Part shown: positions 1-5,971 of the stretch, piece after piece
Position numbering within the stretch: position 1 is the first letter of the stretch
Layout of the letters: the number at the start of each line of letters is the position of its first letter
DNA from: JAQGJA01 sp965651535
GTDB lineage: Bacteria; Pseudomonadota; Alphaproteobacteria; Micavibrionales; SZUA-601
Assembly: GCA_965651535.1 (NCBI GenBank)
Contig: CBFGSX010000060.1
Location: forward strand, 1 to 8,986
DNA length: 8,986 nucleotides
Direction of reading: 5' to 3'
Notes under the pieces: model-generated
What the model saw: the letters and a program-made list of their open reading frames with translations, nothing else
What the model was told of the DNA's origin: nothing
The model's database searches: none
Position numbers and translations under genes: made by a program

Positions 1-834
1 CAGCCGCTGCGCCGCTTCCCCGAGCTGGATGCCGCGATCCTGTTTTCCGATATTCTGGTGATTCCGCATGCGCTGGGCCAGAAAGTCGATTTCATCAAGG
101 GCGAGGGGCCGTCTCTCGGGCCGTTGGGCGATTTGGATTACGCTCCCGAGAAATTGGAGCCCGTGATACAAGCGCTGAAGCTTGTCAAAAACCGGCTGCC
201 GGACGGCAAGGTTGTGATCGGGTTTGCGGGCGCGCCGTTTACGGTGGCCTGTTATATGGTGTCGGGAAAGAATGACGGTTTCGGCGAGACCTTGCGCATG
301 GCGCGGGATGAGCCGGAAAAATTTCAAGAAATTATCGACGCGGTCACCGCGGCCACGACGGAATATCTGTTGCGCCAGATTGCCGCCGGAGCCGATGCGA
401 TCCAGATTTTCGAAAGCTGGGCGGGGCTCCTCGCCGATGAGGCGGCGGAATGCGATCGCTGGATTATTGAGCCGACGCGGAAAATTGTGGCGGCGTTAAA
501 AGCCGAATATCCCGATACGCCCGTGATCGGTTTTCCGCGTCAGGCGGGGGCGCTGATCCCGCTTTACGCCGATGAGGCGGGGGTAGATGCGGTCGGTCTC
601 GACCCAAGCGTCGATCTGGCCTGGGCCAACGACAATCTGCCTGCGGGATTTCCCGTGCAGGGCAATCTATCACCTGGATTATTGGTCAAGGGCGGCGCGG
701 AAATGCGCGAGGCGGCCAAAAAAATCCTGCGCGCCCTTGAAAACCGCCCGCATATTTTCAATTTAGGCCACGGCGTCGTGCCGGAAACCCCGCCCGAACA
801 CGTGGCGGAATTGCTCAATTGTGTGAAAGAATAA
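1..834 (+). CDS. hemE: Uroporphyrinogen decarboxylase HemE, 3' part (5' end outside the window)
   Basis: Converts uroporphyrinogen III to coproporphyrinogen III by four decarboxylations in the cytoplasm, the first step committed to heme rather than siroheme. The frame is open from base 1, giving 277 residues; the family is about 340-350 long, so roughly 65-70 N-terminal residues lie outside the window. Visible family signatures are FSDILVIPHALG (catalytic-site Asp, fragment residue 17), the GAPFTVACYMVSG segment with the substrate-binding Tyr, IFESWAG with the conserved Ser, and near the end FNLGHGVVPETPPEHV with the conserved His. An in-frame GTG at 58 is not the start, because the homologous sequence continues upstream. 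The stop is one base from the hemH ATG, so the two genes are surely co-transcribed and probably translationally coupled. No frameshift is seen. Confidence 0.97.
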   Translation, partial: QPLRRFPELDAAILFSDILVIPHALGQKVDFIKGEGPSLGPLGDLDYAPEKLEPVIQALKLVKNRLPDGKVVIGFAGAPFTVACYMVSGKNDGFGETLRMARDEPEKFQEIIDAVTAATTEYLLRQIAAGADAIQIFESWAGLLADEAAECDRWIIEPTRKIVAALKAEYPDTPVIGFPRQAGALIPLYADEAGVDAVGLDPSVDLAWANDNLPAGFPVQGNLSPGLLVKGGAEMREAAKKILRALENRPHIFNLGHGVVPETPPEHVAELLNCVKE

Positions 835-835
835 A

Positions 836-1939
836 ATGAAAAAAACTGCTGTGGTGCTTTTCAATCTGGGCGGGCCGGACAAGGCGGAGAGTATTTATCC
901 GTTTCTGGTCAATTTTTTCATGGATCCGAATATCATTCCGCTGCCTAAGCCCGCACGGTTTTTCCTGAGCCGCGGGATTGCGCTCTATCGTTCGCGCGGG
1001 CCTGCCAAAACGGCCTATGGTTTGATGGGCGGCAAGTCGCCTTTGCTGGAAAACACGATCGCGCAACAAAAGGCGCTTGAATCGGCCCTTGGTGAAGACT
1101 TTAAAGCTTTTGTTTGTATGCGCTATTGGCACCCGATGGCGCCGGAAGTGGTAGAACAGGTCAAGCAATACGCGCCGGACGAACTGGTTCTGGTGTCGCT
1201 TTACCCGCAAATGTCCTCCACGACTTTTTGGTCGTCTTTGCAGACATGGAACGCCGCGGCGAAGAAAGCCGGATTGAATACCGAGCCGACGGTGCTGTGC
1301 TGTTACCCGCGCGAGAAAGGTTTTATTTCCGCAAGCGCGGAATTAATCCGCGTGGAAATTGAAAAATGCGAAGCGGCGACGGGCCGCAAACCGCGCGTTT
1401 TATTTTCCGCGCATTCCATCCCGACGGAATTGGTTACCAAGGGCGACCCCTATGATGCGCAATGCGCGATGACCGTCGAAGCGATTTTGAAACAGCTGGA
1501 CATTCCCGGCCTCGACGCGGTCAAATCCTATCAATCCAAGGTTGGCCCGAAAGAATGGCTGGGGCCGCAAACCTCGGATGAGATTATCCGCGCCGGAAAA
1601 GACGGCGTGCCGCTGATTATCTATCCGCACGCTTTTGTGTCGGAACACGTCGAGACGATCGTCGAGCTGGGCATCGAATACCGCCACGTCGCCGAAGAAC
1701 ATGGCGTGCCGTATTACGGCGTGGTGCCGACGGTGGGGACACACCCGAAATTTATCGAAGGACTGGCAAACCAAATTCGTTCACGCTTGGGCAAGCCCGG
1801 AATTTTCTCGGACGCCCCCGATGGCGCGTCCATCTGCCCGCCCGAAGCGAAATGGTGCTGCCAGCGCCGCGCAAAGGCGGATAAGATGTGTTGTAAAGCA
1901 ACCCACTCCCCCGCGGAAGCGGGGGTCTCAGCCGCATGA
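836..1939 (+). CDS. hemH: Ferrochelatase HemH with a cysteine-rich C-terminal tail
   Basis: Inserts Fe2+ into protoporphyrin IX to make protoheme, the last step of the pathway, usually at the inner membrane face. It has 367 residues. Visible are the N-terminal VVLFNLGGPD, the catalytic His in FSAHSIPTE (His193) and the conserved Glu in FVSEHVET (Glu270). Cys155/156 in mid-protein together with Cys334, Cys341 and Cys342 resemble the [2Fe-2S] ligand layout known from some bacterial ferrochelatases such as those of Caulobacter; Cys352/353 are extra. The cluster is inferred. The last dozen residues (about HSPAEAGVSAA) are encoded by a palindromic repeat at 1908-1925 and its tail, so the native C-terminus was probably nearer residue 354. 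The start is the ATG one base after hemE, with a weak GAAAGA upstream. The stop overlaps the next gene as ATGA. Confidence 0.97.
   Translation: MKKTAVVLFNLGGPDKAESIYPFLVNFFMDPNIIPLPKPARFFLSRGIALYRSRGPAKTAYGLMGGKSPLLENTIAQQKALESALGEDFKAFVCMRYWHPMAPEVVEQVKQYAPDELVLVSLYPQMSSTTFWSSLQTWNAAAKKAGLNTEPTVLCCYPREKGFISASAELIRVEIEKCEAATGRKPRVLFSAHSIPTELVTKGDPYDAQCAMTVEAILKQLDIPGLDAVKSYQSKVGPKEWLGPQTSDEIIRAGKDGVPLIIYPHAFVSEHVETIVELGIEYRHVAEEHGVPYYGVVPTVGTHPKFIEGLANQIRSRLGKPGIFSDAPDGASICPPEAKWCCQRRAKADKMCCKATHSPAEAGVSAA
1908..1925 (+). repeat. Palindrome R1, GNRA-loop hairpin at the hemH 3' end
   Basis: Perfect 7-bp stem with GGAA loop: CCCCCGC-GGAA-GCGGGGG, followed by TCTCAG. It lies inside the last codons of hemH and ends 10 bases before the GIY-YIG ATG, so its 3' arm is the only G-rich stretch able to act as that gene's ribosome binding site. 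No U tract follows, so it is not an intrinsic terminator. Overall design matches the widespread proteobacterial repeats whose translation reads like PAKAGI; here it reads PAEAGV. Confidence 0.85.
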
Positions 1940-2262
1940 AACCGTATTTTGTCTATATTCTGACGAACAAAACAAACACGACGCTCTATATTGGCATGAC
2001 CGAAGACTTGGCCAACCGAATTGAGCAACATCGCTCAGGCGCCGTAGAGGGCTTCACTAAAAAATATAGATTGAAAAAGCTTGTTTATGCGGAGGTTCTT
2101 TCTGATCTGGACTCGGCCCGTCGGCGCGAAAGACAGTTGAAAAAATGGAACAGACAGTGGAAAATCGACCTGATTGAAGAAACCAACCCGGGCTTTTACG
2201 ATCTTGGTGACTGTCCCGATTTTTCCATTGCTGGGGTCCCCGCTTCCGCGGGGAAATTATAA
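1936..2262 (+). CDS. GIY-YIG family endonuclease (COG2827/UPF0213-like), possible Ssn-type nuclease
   Basis: A small single-domain nuclease of 108 residues. The GIY-YIG motif appears as VYIL (Tyr7) and LYIG (Tyr18). The catalytic Arg is in ANRIEQH (Arg28, with His32) and the metal-binding Glu in ARRRERQLKKWNRQWK (Glu65), so the active site looks intact. A basic patch at 62-76 could bind DNA. The ATG overlaps the hemH stop (ATGA), and the ribosome binding site would be the GGGGG arm of repeat R1. The last ten residues are encoded by repeat R2. The gene interrupts hemH-hemJ and has no evident role in heme synthesis. Related GIY-YIG proteins of Neisseria (Ssn) cut single-stranded DNA at a dispersed repeat; the flanking palindromes suggest the same pairing here. 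Target and function are inferred, family membership is secure. Confidence 0.92.
   Translation: MKPYFVYILTNKTNTTLYIGMTEDLANRIEQHRSGAVEGFTKKYRLKKLVYAEVLSDLDSARRRERQLKKWNRQWKIDLIEETNPGFYDLGDCPDFSIAGVPASAGKL
2237..2254 (-). repeat. Palindrome R2, inverted copy of R1 at the GIY-YIG gene's 3' end
   Basis: Read on the minus strand it is TCCCCGC-GGAA-GCGGGGA followed by CCCCAG. The outermost stem pair is T-A where R1 has C-G, a compensated change. It encodes the last codons of the GIY-YIG protein (AGVPASAGK region) and ends 11 bases before the hemJ ATG. The plus-strand GCGGGGA arm is the best ribosome binding site available to hemJ. Confidence 0.85.
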
Positions 2263-2265
2263 ACC

Positions 2266-2691
2266 ATGTATCTTACCCTCAAAGCGTTTCACCTGATTGC
2301 CATGGTCGCGTGGATGGCGGGGCTGTTTTATCTGCCGCGCCTGTATGTGTATCACACCAAAGCCAAACCCGGCTCGGAAATGGACGAGACGTTTAAGACC
2401 ATGGAGCGCAAGCTGCTGCGCATCATTATGAATCCGGCGATGGTGTTGACCTTTGTTTTCGGTATTGCCTTGCTGACGCAAAATCCCGAGCTGATGAAAC
2501 AGGGTTGGATGCACGCCAAATTGGCGATGGTTTTTCTTTTGGCCGGGTATCACGGGTTTCTGGCGGTTTGCCGCAAAAAATTCGAGCGCGGCGAAAATAC
2601 ACGCAGCGAAAAGTTCTATCGTATCGTCAACGAAGTGCCGACGGTTTTTCTGTTTGCAATCGTATTGTTGGCGGTGTTGCGACCCTTTTAG
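2266..2691 (+). CDS. hemJ: Protoporphyrinogen IX oxidase HemJ (membrane protein)
   Basis: Oxidises protoporphyrinogen IX to protoporphyrin IX, supplying the substrate of HemH; it is the oxidase typical of alphaproteobacteria and cyanobacteria. It has 141 residues, the family's usual length, with four hydrophobic segments near 5-24, 53-71, 83-101 and 122-139. The N-terminal block AFHLIAMVAWMAGLFYLPRLYVYH with His9 and the HAKL block with Lys85 in the third segment are the conserved HemJ signatures. The start lies 3 bases after the GIY-YIG stop, and the G-rich arm of palindrome R2 is its likely ribosome binding site. hemH and hemJ would be neighbours without the inserted nuclease unit. The stop overlaps that of the convergent gene by 4 bases. 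Confidence 0.95.
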   Translation: MYLTLKAFHLIAMVAWMAGLFYLPRLYVYHTKAKPGSEMDETFKTMERKLLRIIMNPAMVLTFVFGIALLTQNPELMKQGWMHAKLAMVFLLAGYHGFLAVCRKKFERGENTRSEKFYRIVNEVPTVFLFAIVLLAVLRPF

Positions 2692-3206
2692 GCAAGAAGC
2701 GCCATATCAATTTGCGACAAGGATACCACCCGGGGTTTTCGGGGGTGGTCCGGCGTATAGTGCCCATCCCTGTTTTGCCTCATCAACACATCTCCCGGGA
2801 AGAAGCGTGTATAAACCCCCTGTTTCGTCATAAACAAAACCGATTCCTGAAACTGGCTCTTATGGCCGAGATAAGCTTTGAAATCCGATTGTTGACAGAC
2901 GCTTTGTATTGGAAATTCGCCCCCGAGAAACAGGCGTCCGGTATTTAGATGGACGGAAGAAAGATTGGCGTTGAGGCGAAAAAGACGCAACGCATAGATT
3001 TCATCCATGCGGGATTTTTCCTTGAAAGGGGACACGCAGCGCGCAATAAGCCCGTCGAGATCGCCTTGCTGCAACAGGTTTTCCGCTTCAACCGGGCAGG
3101 CAATAGGATGGAGATCGGTCAGATGTTCCCAATCCTTGCCGTTATGTTGGTGGCGCAAAGTTGCCAGATAATAGGGACGATCCTGTTCCATAGAGAGAAA
3201 ATACAT
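2688..3206 (-). CDS. Hypothetical protein, 172 aa, unrecognised
   Basis: I do not recognise this protein. It appears soluble and mixed in composition, with no signal peptide, membrane segment or known motif. It ends tail-to-tail with hemJ, their stop codons overlapping in a TTAG at 2688-2691. Two starts are possible: ATG at 3206 (MYFLSMEQD) or ATG at 3191 (MEQDRPYYL). Neither has a clear Shine-Dalgarno sequence, and the upstream region is AT-rich. It is divergent from rho. Support for a real gene is the long open frame that fills most of the hemJ-rho gap, with no competing conserved gene on the other strand. It is probably a lineage-specific insert. Confidence 0.7.
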   Translation of the reverse strand: MYFLSMEQDRPYYLATLRHQHNGKDWEHLTDLHPIACPVEAENLLQQGDLDGLIARCVSPFKEKSRMDEIYALRLFRLNANLSSVHLNTGRLFLGGEFPIQSVCQQSDFKAYLGHKSQFQESVLFMTKQGVYTRFFPGDVLMRQNRDGHYTPDHPRKPRVVSLSQIDMALLA

Positions 3207-3239
3207 ATTAACATATTTGTTTTCAAGAGAATAAAATCT

Positions 3240-3269
3240 TTGACTTGCCCCCCGGTTTCGTGGTAAAAA
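3240..3269 (+). promoter_or_regulatory. Possible rho promoter
   Basis: TTGACT at 3240-3245 and TAAAAA at 3264-3269 are separated by 18 bases. The -35 matches the sigma-70 consensus at five of six positions and the -10 at four. It lies in the short gap between the divergent hypothetical gene and rho, about 110 bases before the rho ATG, leaving a leader that contains the hairpin described below. Predicted by eye only. Confidence 0.35.
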
Positions 3270-3273
3270 AGGC

Positions 3274-3315
3274 TCAAGAGACGGTTTTTGACGTCTTGAA
3301 TTCCTTTTAATTTTC
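3274..3315 (+). promoter_or_regulatory. rho leader stem-loop followed by a T-rich stretch
   Basis: TCAAGA (3274-3279) pairs with TCTTGA (3294-3299). The stem can be extended by CG (3282-3283) with CG (3292-3293) across a 2-base bulge. A T-rich run (CCTTTTAATTTT) follows at 3303-3314. It resembles a weak intrinsic terminator or attenuator ahead of rho. Rho is known to control its own leader in enterobacteria, but this hairpin's role is inferred, and the stem is AT-rich and weak. Confidence 0.3.
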
Positions 3316-3382
3316 TCATGTTAAGCTGAAATCTGCTGCCCTTTGGCCGTTCCATTTCGCGAACAGCGTTTTTGTTTTTCCC

Positions 3383-4639
3383 ATGCATCTTTCCGAACTG
3401 AAATCCAAGTCGCCGACCGAGCTCATTGCGTATGCGGAGTCTCTGGGCATTACCGACGCCTCCGCCCTGCGCAAACAGGAGGCGATGTTCGCCATCCTCA
3501 AAAAACTTGCCGAGCAGGAAAAAGCCATCATCGGCGAGGGGGTCCTGGAATGTCTGCCGGACGGTTTCGGCTTTCTGCGCAGCCCCGACCAAAACTATTT
3601 GCCCGGCCCTGACGATATCTATGTGCAGCCCCAGACCATCCGCAAACTGAATCTGCGCACGGGCGACACGCTCGAGGGTGAGATTCGCGCCCCCAAGGAT
3701 TCCGAGCGCTATTTTGCCCTGACGAAACTGACCAAGGTCAATTTCGAAGAGGCGGATAAATTGCGCCACCGCATCAATTTCGACAACTTGACCCCGCTTT
3801 ACCCGAATAAAAAACTCAATCTCGAGGTCGAGGATCCGACCAAGAAAAAATTCACGCAGCGCATTATCGAGATTGTCGCCCCGCTCGGCAAAGGCCAGCG
3901 CGCGCTGATCGTCGCGCCGCCGCGGACGGGTAAAACCGTGATGATGCAGGAGATTGCGCACGCGATTACCGCCAACCATCCCGAAGTTTATCTGATGGTG
4001 CTGTTGATCGACGAGCGCCCCGAAGAAGTCACGGACATGCAGCGCAGCGTCAAGGGCGAGGTTGTGTCGTCGACCTTCGACGAGCCCGCGACGCGCCACG
4101 TCGCCGTTGCGGAAATGGTGATCGAAAAGGCCAAGCGTCTGGTCGAGCACAAGCGCGATGTTGTTATCTTGCTGGATTCCATTACGCGTCTGGGCCGCGC
4201 CTATAACACGGTCGTGCCGTCAAGCGGCAAAGTCCTGACGGGCGGCGTCGACGCCAATGCTTTGCAACGCCCGAAACGCTTCTTTGGTGCCGCGCGTAAT
4301 ATCGAAGAAGGTGGAAGCTTGACCATCATCGCCACGGCGCTGGTCGAAACCGGCAGTCGCATGGACGAAGTGATCTTTGAGGAATTCAAGGGAACGGGTA
4401 ACTCCGAGATCGTGCTCGACCGCAAGGTCTCCGACAAGCGCGTCTTCCCGTCGATCGACATTCAAAAATCCGGCACGCGAAAAGAAGACCTTCTGGTCGA
4501 CGCCGCCACCCTGTCGAAAATGTGGGTGTTGCGTCGCATCCTCAACCCGATGAGCACAGTCGACGCGGTTGAGTTCCTGATGGACAAGCTCAAAACGACC
4601 AAGAACAATGCCGATTTCTTCCAGACGATGAATCAGTAA
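3383..4639 (+). CDS. rho: Transcription termination factor Rho
   Basis: A hexameric RNA-dependent ATPase and helicase that ends transcription of untranslated RNA. It has 418 residues, against 419 in E. coli, and lacks any long N-terminal insertion. Domains in order: N-terminal Rho-N helical segment (1-45); cold-shock-like RNA-binding domain with DGFGFLR (60-66); Walker A APPRTGKT (178-185; E. coli has APPKAGKT); catalytic Glu in DERPEEV (Glu211); Walker B VILLD (261-265); the loop VLTGGVDANAL (284-294) that contacts RNA in the central channel; and the arginine finger in SGTRKE (Arg366). All look intact. The ATG follows a T-rich leader without a Shine-Dalgarno sequence. No in-frame alternative start precedes it, and the N-terminus aligns with known Rho proteins. 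Its stop faces a convergent gene 9 bases away. Confidence 0.98.
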   Translation: MHLSELKSKSPTELIAYAESLGITDASALRKQEAMFAILKKLAEQEKAIIGEGVLECLPDGFGFLRSPDQNYLPGPDDIYVQPQTIRKLNLRTGDTLEGEIRAPKDSERYFALTKLTKVNFEEADKLRHRINFDNLTPLYPNKKLNLEVEDPTKKKFTQRIIEIVAPLGKGQRALIVAPPRTGKTVMMQEIAHAITANHPEVYLMVLLIDERPEEVTDMQRSVKGEVVSSTFDEPATRHVAVAEMVIEKAKRLVEHKRDVVILLDSITRLGRAYNTVVPSSGKVLTGGVDANALQRPKRFFGAARNIEEGGSLTIIATALVETGSRMDEVIFEEFKGTGNSEIVLDRKVSDKRVFPSIDIQKSGTRKEDLLVDAATLSKMWVLRRILNPMSTVDAVEFLMDKLKTTKNNADFFQTMNQ

Positions 4640-4648
4640 ACCGTCGCG

Positions 4649-5503
4649 CTAGGCGCATTCATAAGATAGAATGTCGTAACGTCTTTTTTTCATGGCCGCG
4701 TCGCAGGACTGGACGATATCCGCGAGGGTTTCACGGGCAAGATGGACGGTTTTGCCGGTTTTTATCCGGTGTCTTACGGCCTCGGCCCTGGACTCAAAGC
4801 GGATAAATGTTTTTTCATCCGCATCAAGCATCCCCGTCATGTTGCGGTTTATCCAGCGTTGTTGCGGAGAAGGGGGTTCGTTTCCCACAAGAACGATGGC
4901 GAGTGCTCTTCTTTCGCTCTGCTCTTGATTCATATCGGACAGGGGATCGGGAGTGGTGACGAGGCGCATTCTGTCCTTGAATTCAAGAAGGTTTTTCTCA
5001 TCGTCATAGCGCGTGCGGTTGTAACGCATCTGCTGAGCTTTGTTAAACGCGCCGACACCGAAAGAAAAAGAAGCAACCGTGATGGCGGTCACGGGGAAAT
5101 GGGAATACAGCAAACCGCCGGTCAACAAGGCAAAAAACGCCGTTTTTCGTAAGGAAATGGGAAGGGGTGGCAAGCTTGTGGGTGCGGGCAACCGCGCCAG
5201 GCCCATCATAAGGGAAACCGTTTCGGTTGTTGCGGACAGGGGTTTGTTTTCCCTGTCGAGGCTGTAGTGGAGCTGGAGGTTGTTTTTCGGACTTTTCGCA
5301 CGCTCGATGAAAACACTCTCGCCCTTAATATACTCGCGATGCGCGTGCAGGCGATAAGACGCGTCCAGAAACCTGTCACGCTCTTTCTCCGGCATCCCAA
5401 GAAAGGAAAGCGTTTCCGGCGGCGCTTTTTCAAGCACCATCAAATTGAAATTCAGGGCGTATTCGACGCCGCGCCCGGGCCAAGAGGGATGGTCAAGTTT
5501 CAT
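4649..5503 (-). CDS. Hypothetical protein, 284 aa, with a central membrane hairpin
   Basis: I do not recognise this protein. From the ATG at 5503 (MKLDHPSWPG) it has 284 residues. The frame stays open upstream to a TTG at 5542, but those extra codons look non-coding. The N-terminal part (1-115) is soluble and polar. Residues 121-153 are hydrophobic with a short turn, enough for a membrane hairpin. The C-terminal part (160-284) is charged and probably cytoplasmic. No catalytic motif was seen. The gene is convergent with rho (9-base gap) and divergent from the DUF6489-like gene. There is no Shine-Dalgarno sequence. A TATATT box at 5513-5518 would start transcription within a few bases of the ATG, so a leaderless mRNA is possible. 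Confidence 0.75.
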   Translation of the reverse strand: MKLDHPSWPGRGVEYALNFNLMVLEKAPPETLSFLGMPEKERDRFLDASYRLHAHREYIKGESVFIERAKSPKNNLQLHYSLDRENKPLSATTETVSLMMGLARLPAPTSLPPLPISLRKTAFFALLTGGLLYSHFPVTAITVASFSFGVGAFNKAQQMRYNRTRYDDEKNLLEFKDRMRLVTTPDPLSDMNQEQSERRALAIVLVGNEPPSPQQRWINRNMTGMLDADEKTFIRFESRAEAVRHRIKTGKTVHLARETLADIVQSCDAAMKKRRYDILSYECA

Positions 5504-5512
5504 AATGCCGCA

Positions 5513-5542
5513 AATATATGCTATGTAAACCGTGAAGCGCAA
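5513..5542 (-). promoter_or_regulatory. Possible promoter for the 284-aa hypothetical gene
   Basis: On the minus strand TTGCGC (5542-5537) and TATATT (5518-5513) are separated by 18 bases. The -10 matches five of six consensus positions. Transcription would begin about 3-5 bases before the ATG at 5503, which fits the absence of a ribosome binding site and points to a leaderless transcript. Predicted by eye. Confidence 0.3.
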
Positions 5543-5550
5543 GGGTTTTC

Positions 5551-5579
5551 TTGGTGTTTGGGGCGGGTCGCGCTATAAA
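5551..5579 (+). promoter_or_regulatory. Probable promoter for the DUF6489-like gene
   Basis: TTGGTG (5551-5556) and TATAAA (5574-5579) have an ideal 17-base spacing. The start of transcription would be near 5586, giving a leader of about 24 bases that contains GGAG at 5600-5603, six bases before the ATG. It may also feed mnmE downstream. Confidence 0.5.
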
Positions 5580-5609
5580 TTCTTAAACCCACACGCAGCG
5601 GAGTCCGTC

Positions 5610-5879
5610 ATGAAAGTGAATGTCCAGGTCGATTGCACCCCTGAAGAAGCCCGTAAATTCCTCGGCCTGCCCGATGTGCAGCCCCTGCAGCAGGAAATGA
5701 TGAAGGTGCTGCGCGAAAAATCGCTTGAAAATCTTCAGATGGCCGATCCCGAGACAGCGATGAAGATGTGGATGCCTCTGATGAATCAGGGGGTCGCCTC
5801 GGGCATGGACATGTTCAAGACCATGATGACGGGTGCGGCGACATCGGCAATGGGCGGCTCGGGCAAGAAGAAGAAATAG
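5610..5879 (+). CDS. DUF6489-like small protein
   Basis: It has 89 residues and opens with MKVNVQVDCTPEEARKFLGLPDV, the conserved N-terminus I associate with the alphaproteobacterial DUF6489 family, whose function is unknown to me. The middle is helical and very methionine-rich (roughly residues 27-75 hold most of the Met residues). The end is small-residue rich with a run of four lysines. The start at 5610 is chosen because GGAG at 5600-5603 lies at good spacing and family homology begins there; the frame is open further upstream without family-like sequence. It has its own probable promoter and precedes mnmE by 92 bases. Composition suggests a helical, perhaps membrane- or polymer-surface-associated protein, which is speculation. 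Confidence 0.85.
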   Translation: MKVNVQVDCTPEEARKFLGLPDVQPLQQEMMKVLREKSLENLQMADPETAMKMWMPLMNQGVASGMDMFKTMMTGAATSAMGGSGKKKK

Positions 5880-5891
5880 CCTCTCTTGCAA

Positions 5892-5909
5892 TGCTTGCGA
5901 AAGCGAGCA
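5892..5909 (+). repeat. Palindrome R3, GNRA-loop hairpin before mnmE
   Basis: TGCTTGC-GAAA-GCGAGCA, a 7-bp stem with one T-G wobble and a GAAA loop, followed by CCCACG. Against R5 the two outer stem pairs differ (T-A and G-C here, C-G and C-G there) and both changes are compensated. It begins 12 bases after the DUF6489-like stop and faces R4 across a 29-base spacer. Confidence 0.8.
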
Positions 5910-5938
5910 CCCACGTGATAAAGCCAAGCTTCAATAGA

Positions 5939-5956
5939 CCCTCGCTTGCGCAAGGG
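5939..5956 (-). repeat. Palindrome R4, inverted partner of R3 in the mnmE leader
   Basis: On the minus strand it is CCCTTGC-GCAA-GCGAGGG followed by TCTATT. With one flanking base on each side it is a perfect 22-bp inverted match (5937-5958) to the copy inside mnmE (6982-7003). The plus-strand AAGGG arm at 5952-5956 is the only Shine-Dalgarno-like sequence before the mnmE ATG, although 15 bases is a long spacing. The T-G wobble pairs only when the minus strand is read; the plus strand has a C-A mismatch. Confidence 0.85.
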
Positions 5957-5971
5957 TTACGCTGTAATAAA

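Larger units (their letters stand above)
1907..2255. mobile_element. Candidate small unit: GIY-YIG gene bracketed by inverted palindromes
   Basis: Two palindromes, 1908-1925 (+) and 2237-2254 (-), are inverted copies with a perfect 16-bp core (1909-1924 against 2238-2253). Similarity continues inward for a few bases (TCTCAGC against CCCCAGC). They lie at the two edges of the GIY-YIG gene and nothing else lies between them. The unit sits between hemH and hemJ in an otherwise ordinary heme operon, and its ends overwrite the hemH and nuclease C-termini. No target-site duplication was found by eye. That the block moves as a unit is inference; the alternative is a nuclease gene that accumulated its own recognition sites. 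Confidence 0.5.

Noticed and set aside
1327..1342. Perfect 16-base hairpin (TTCCGC, loop AAGC) inside hemH
   Set aside because: Loop is not GNRA, the stem lacks the family sequence, and the codons fit normal ferrochelatase sequence, so it is probably chance.
2725..2749. 7-bp inverted repeat (ACCACCC / GGGTGGT) with an 11-base loop just after hemJ
   Set aside because: Different loop size and sequence from the palindrome family, no U tract for a terminator on either strand, and it lies within the reverse hypothetical coding region.
3119..4150. Open reading frame of 343 codons on the minus strand, antisense to rho
   Set aside because: It lies opposite intact rho codons and overlaps the 5' part of the reverse hypothetical gene. 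Its protein has no family-like features and it is a frame shadow of rho.
5537..5547. GCGCAAGGGTT, an 11-base match to one arm of R4
   Set aside because: No partner arm is present. It could be a decayed half copy but chance cannot be excluded.
5768..5971. N-terminal extension of mnmE from an upstream ATG
   Set aside because: It overlaps the DUF6489-like gene in another frame and crosses R3 and R4; MnmE homology begins only after 5972.
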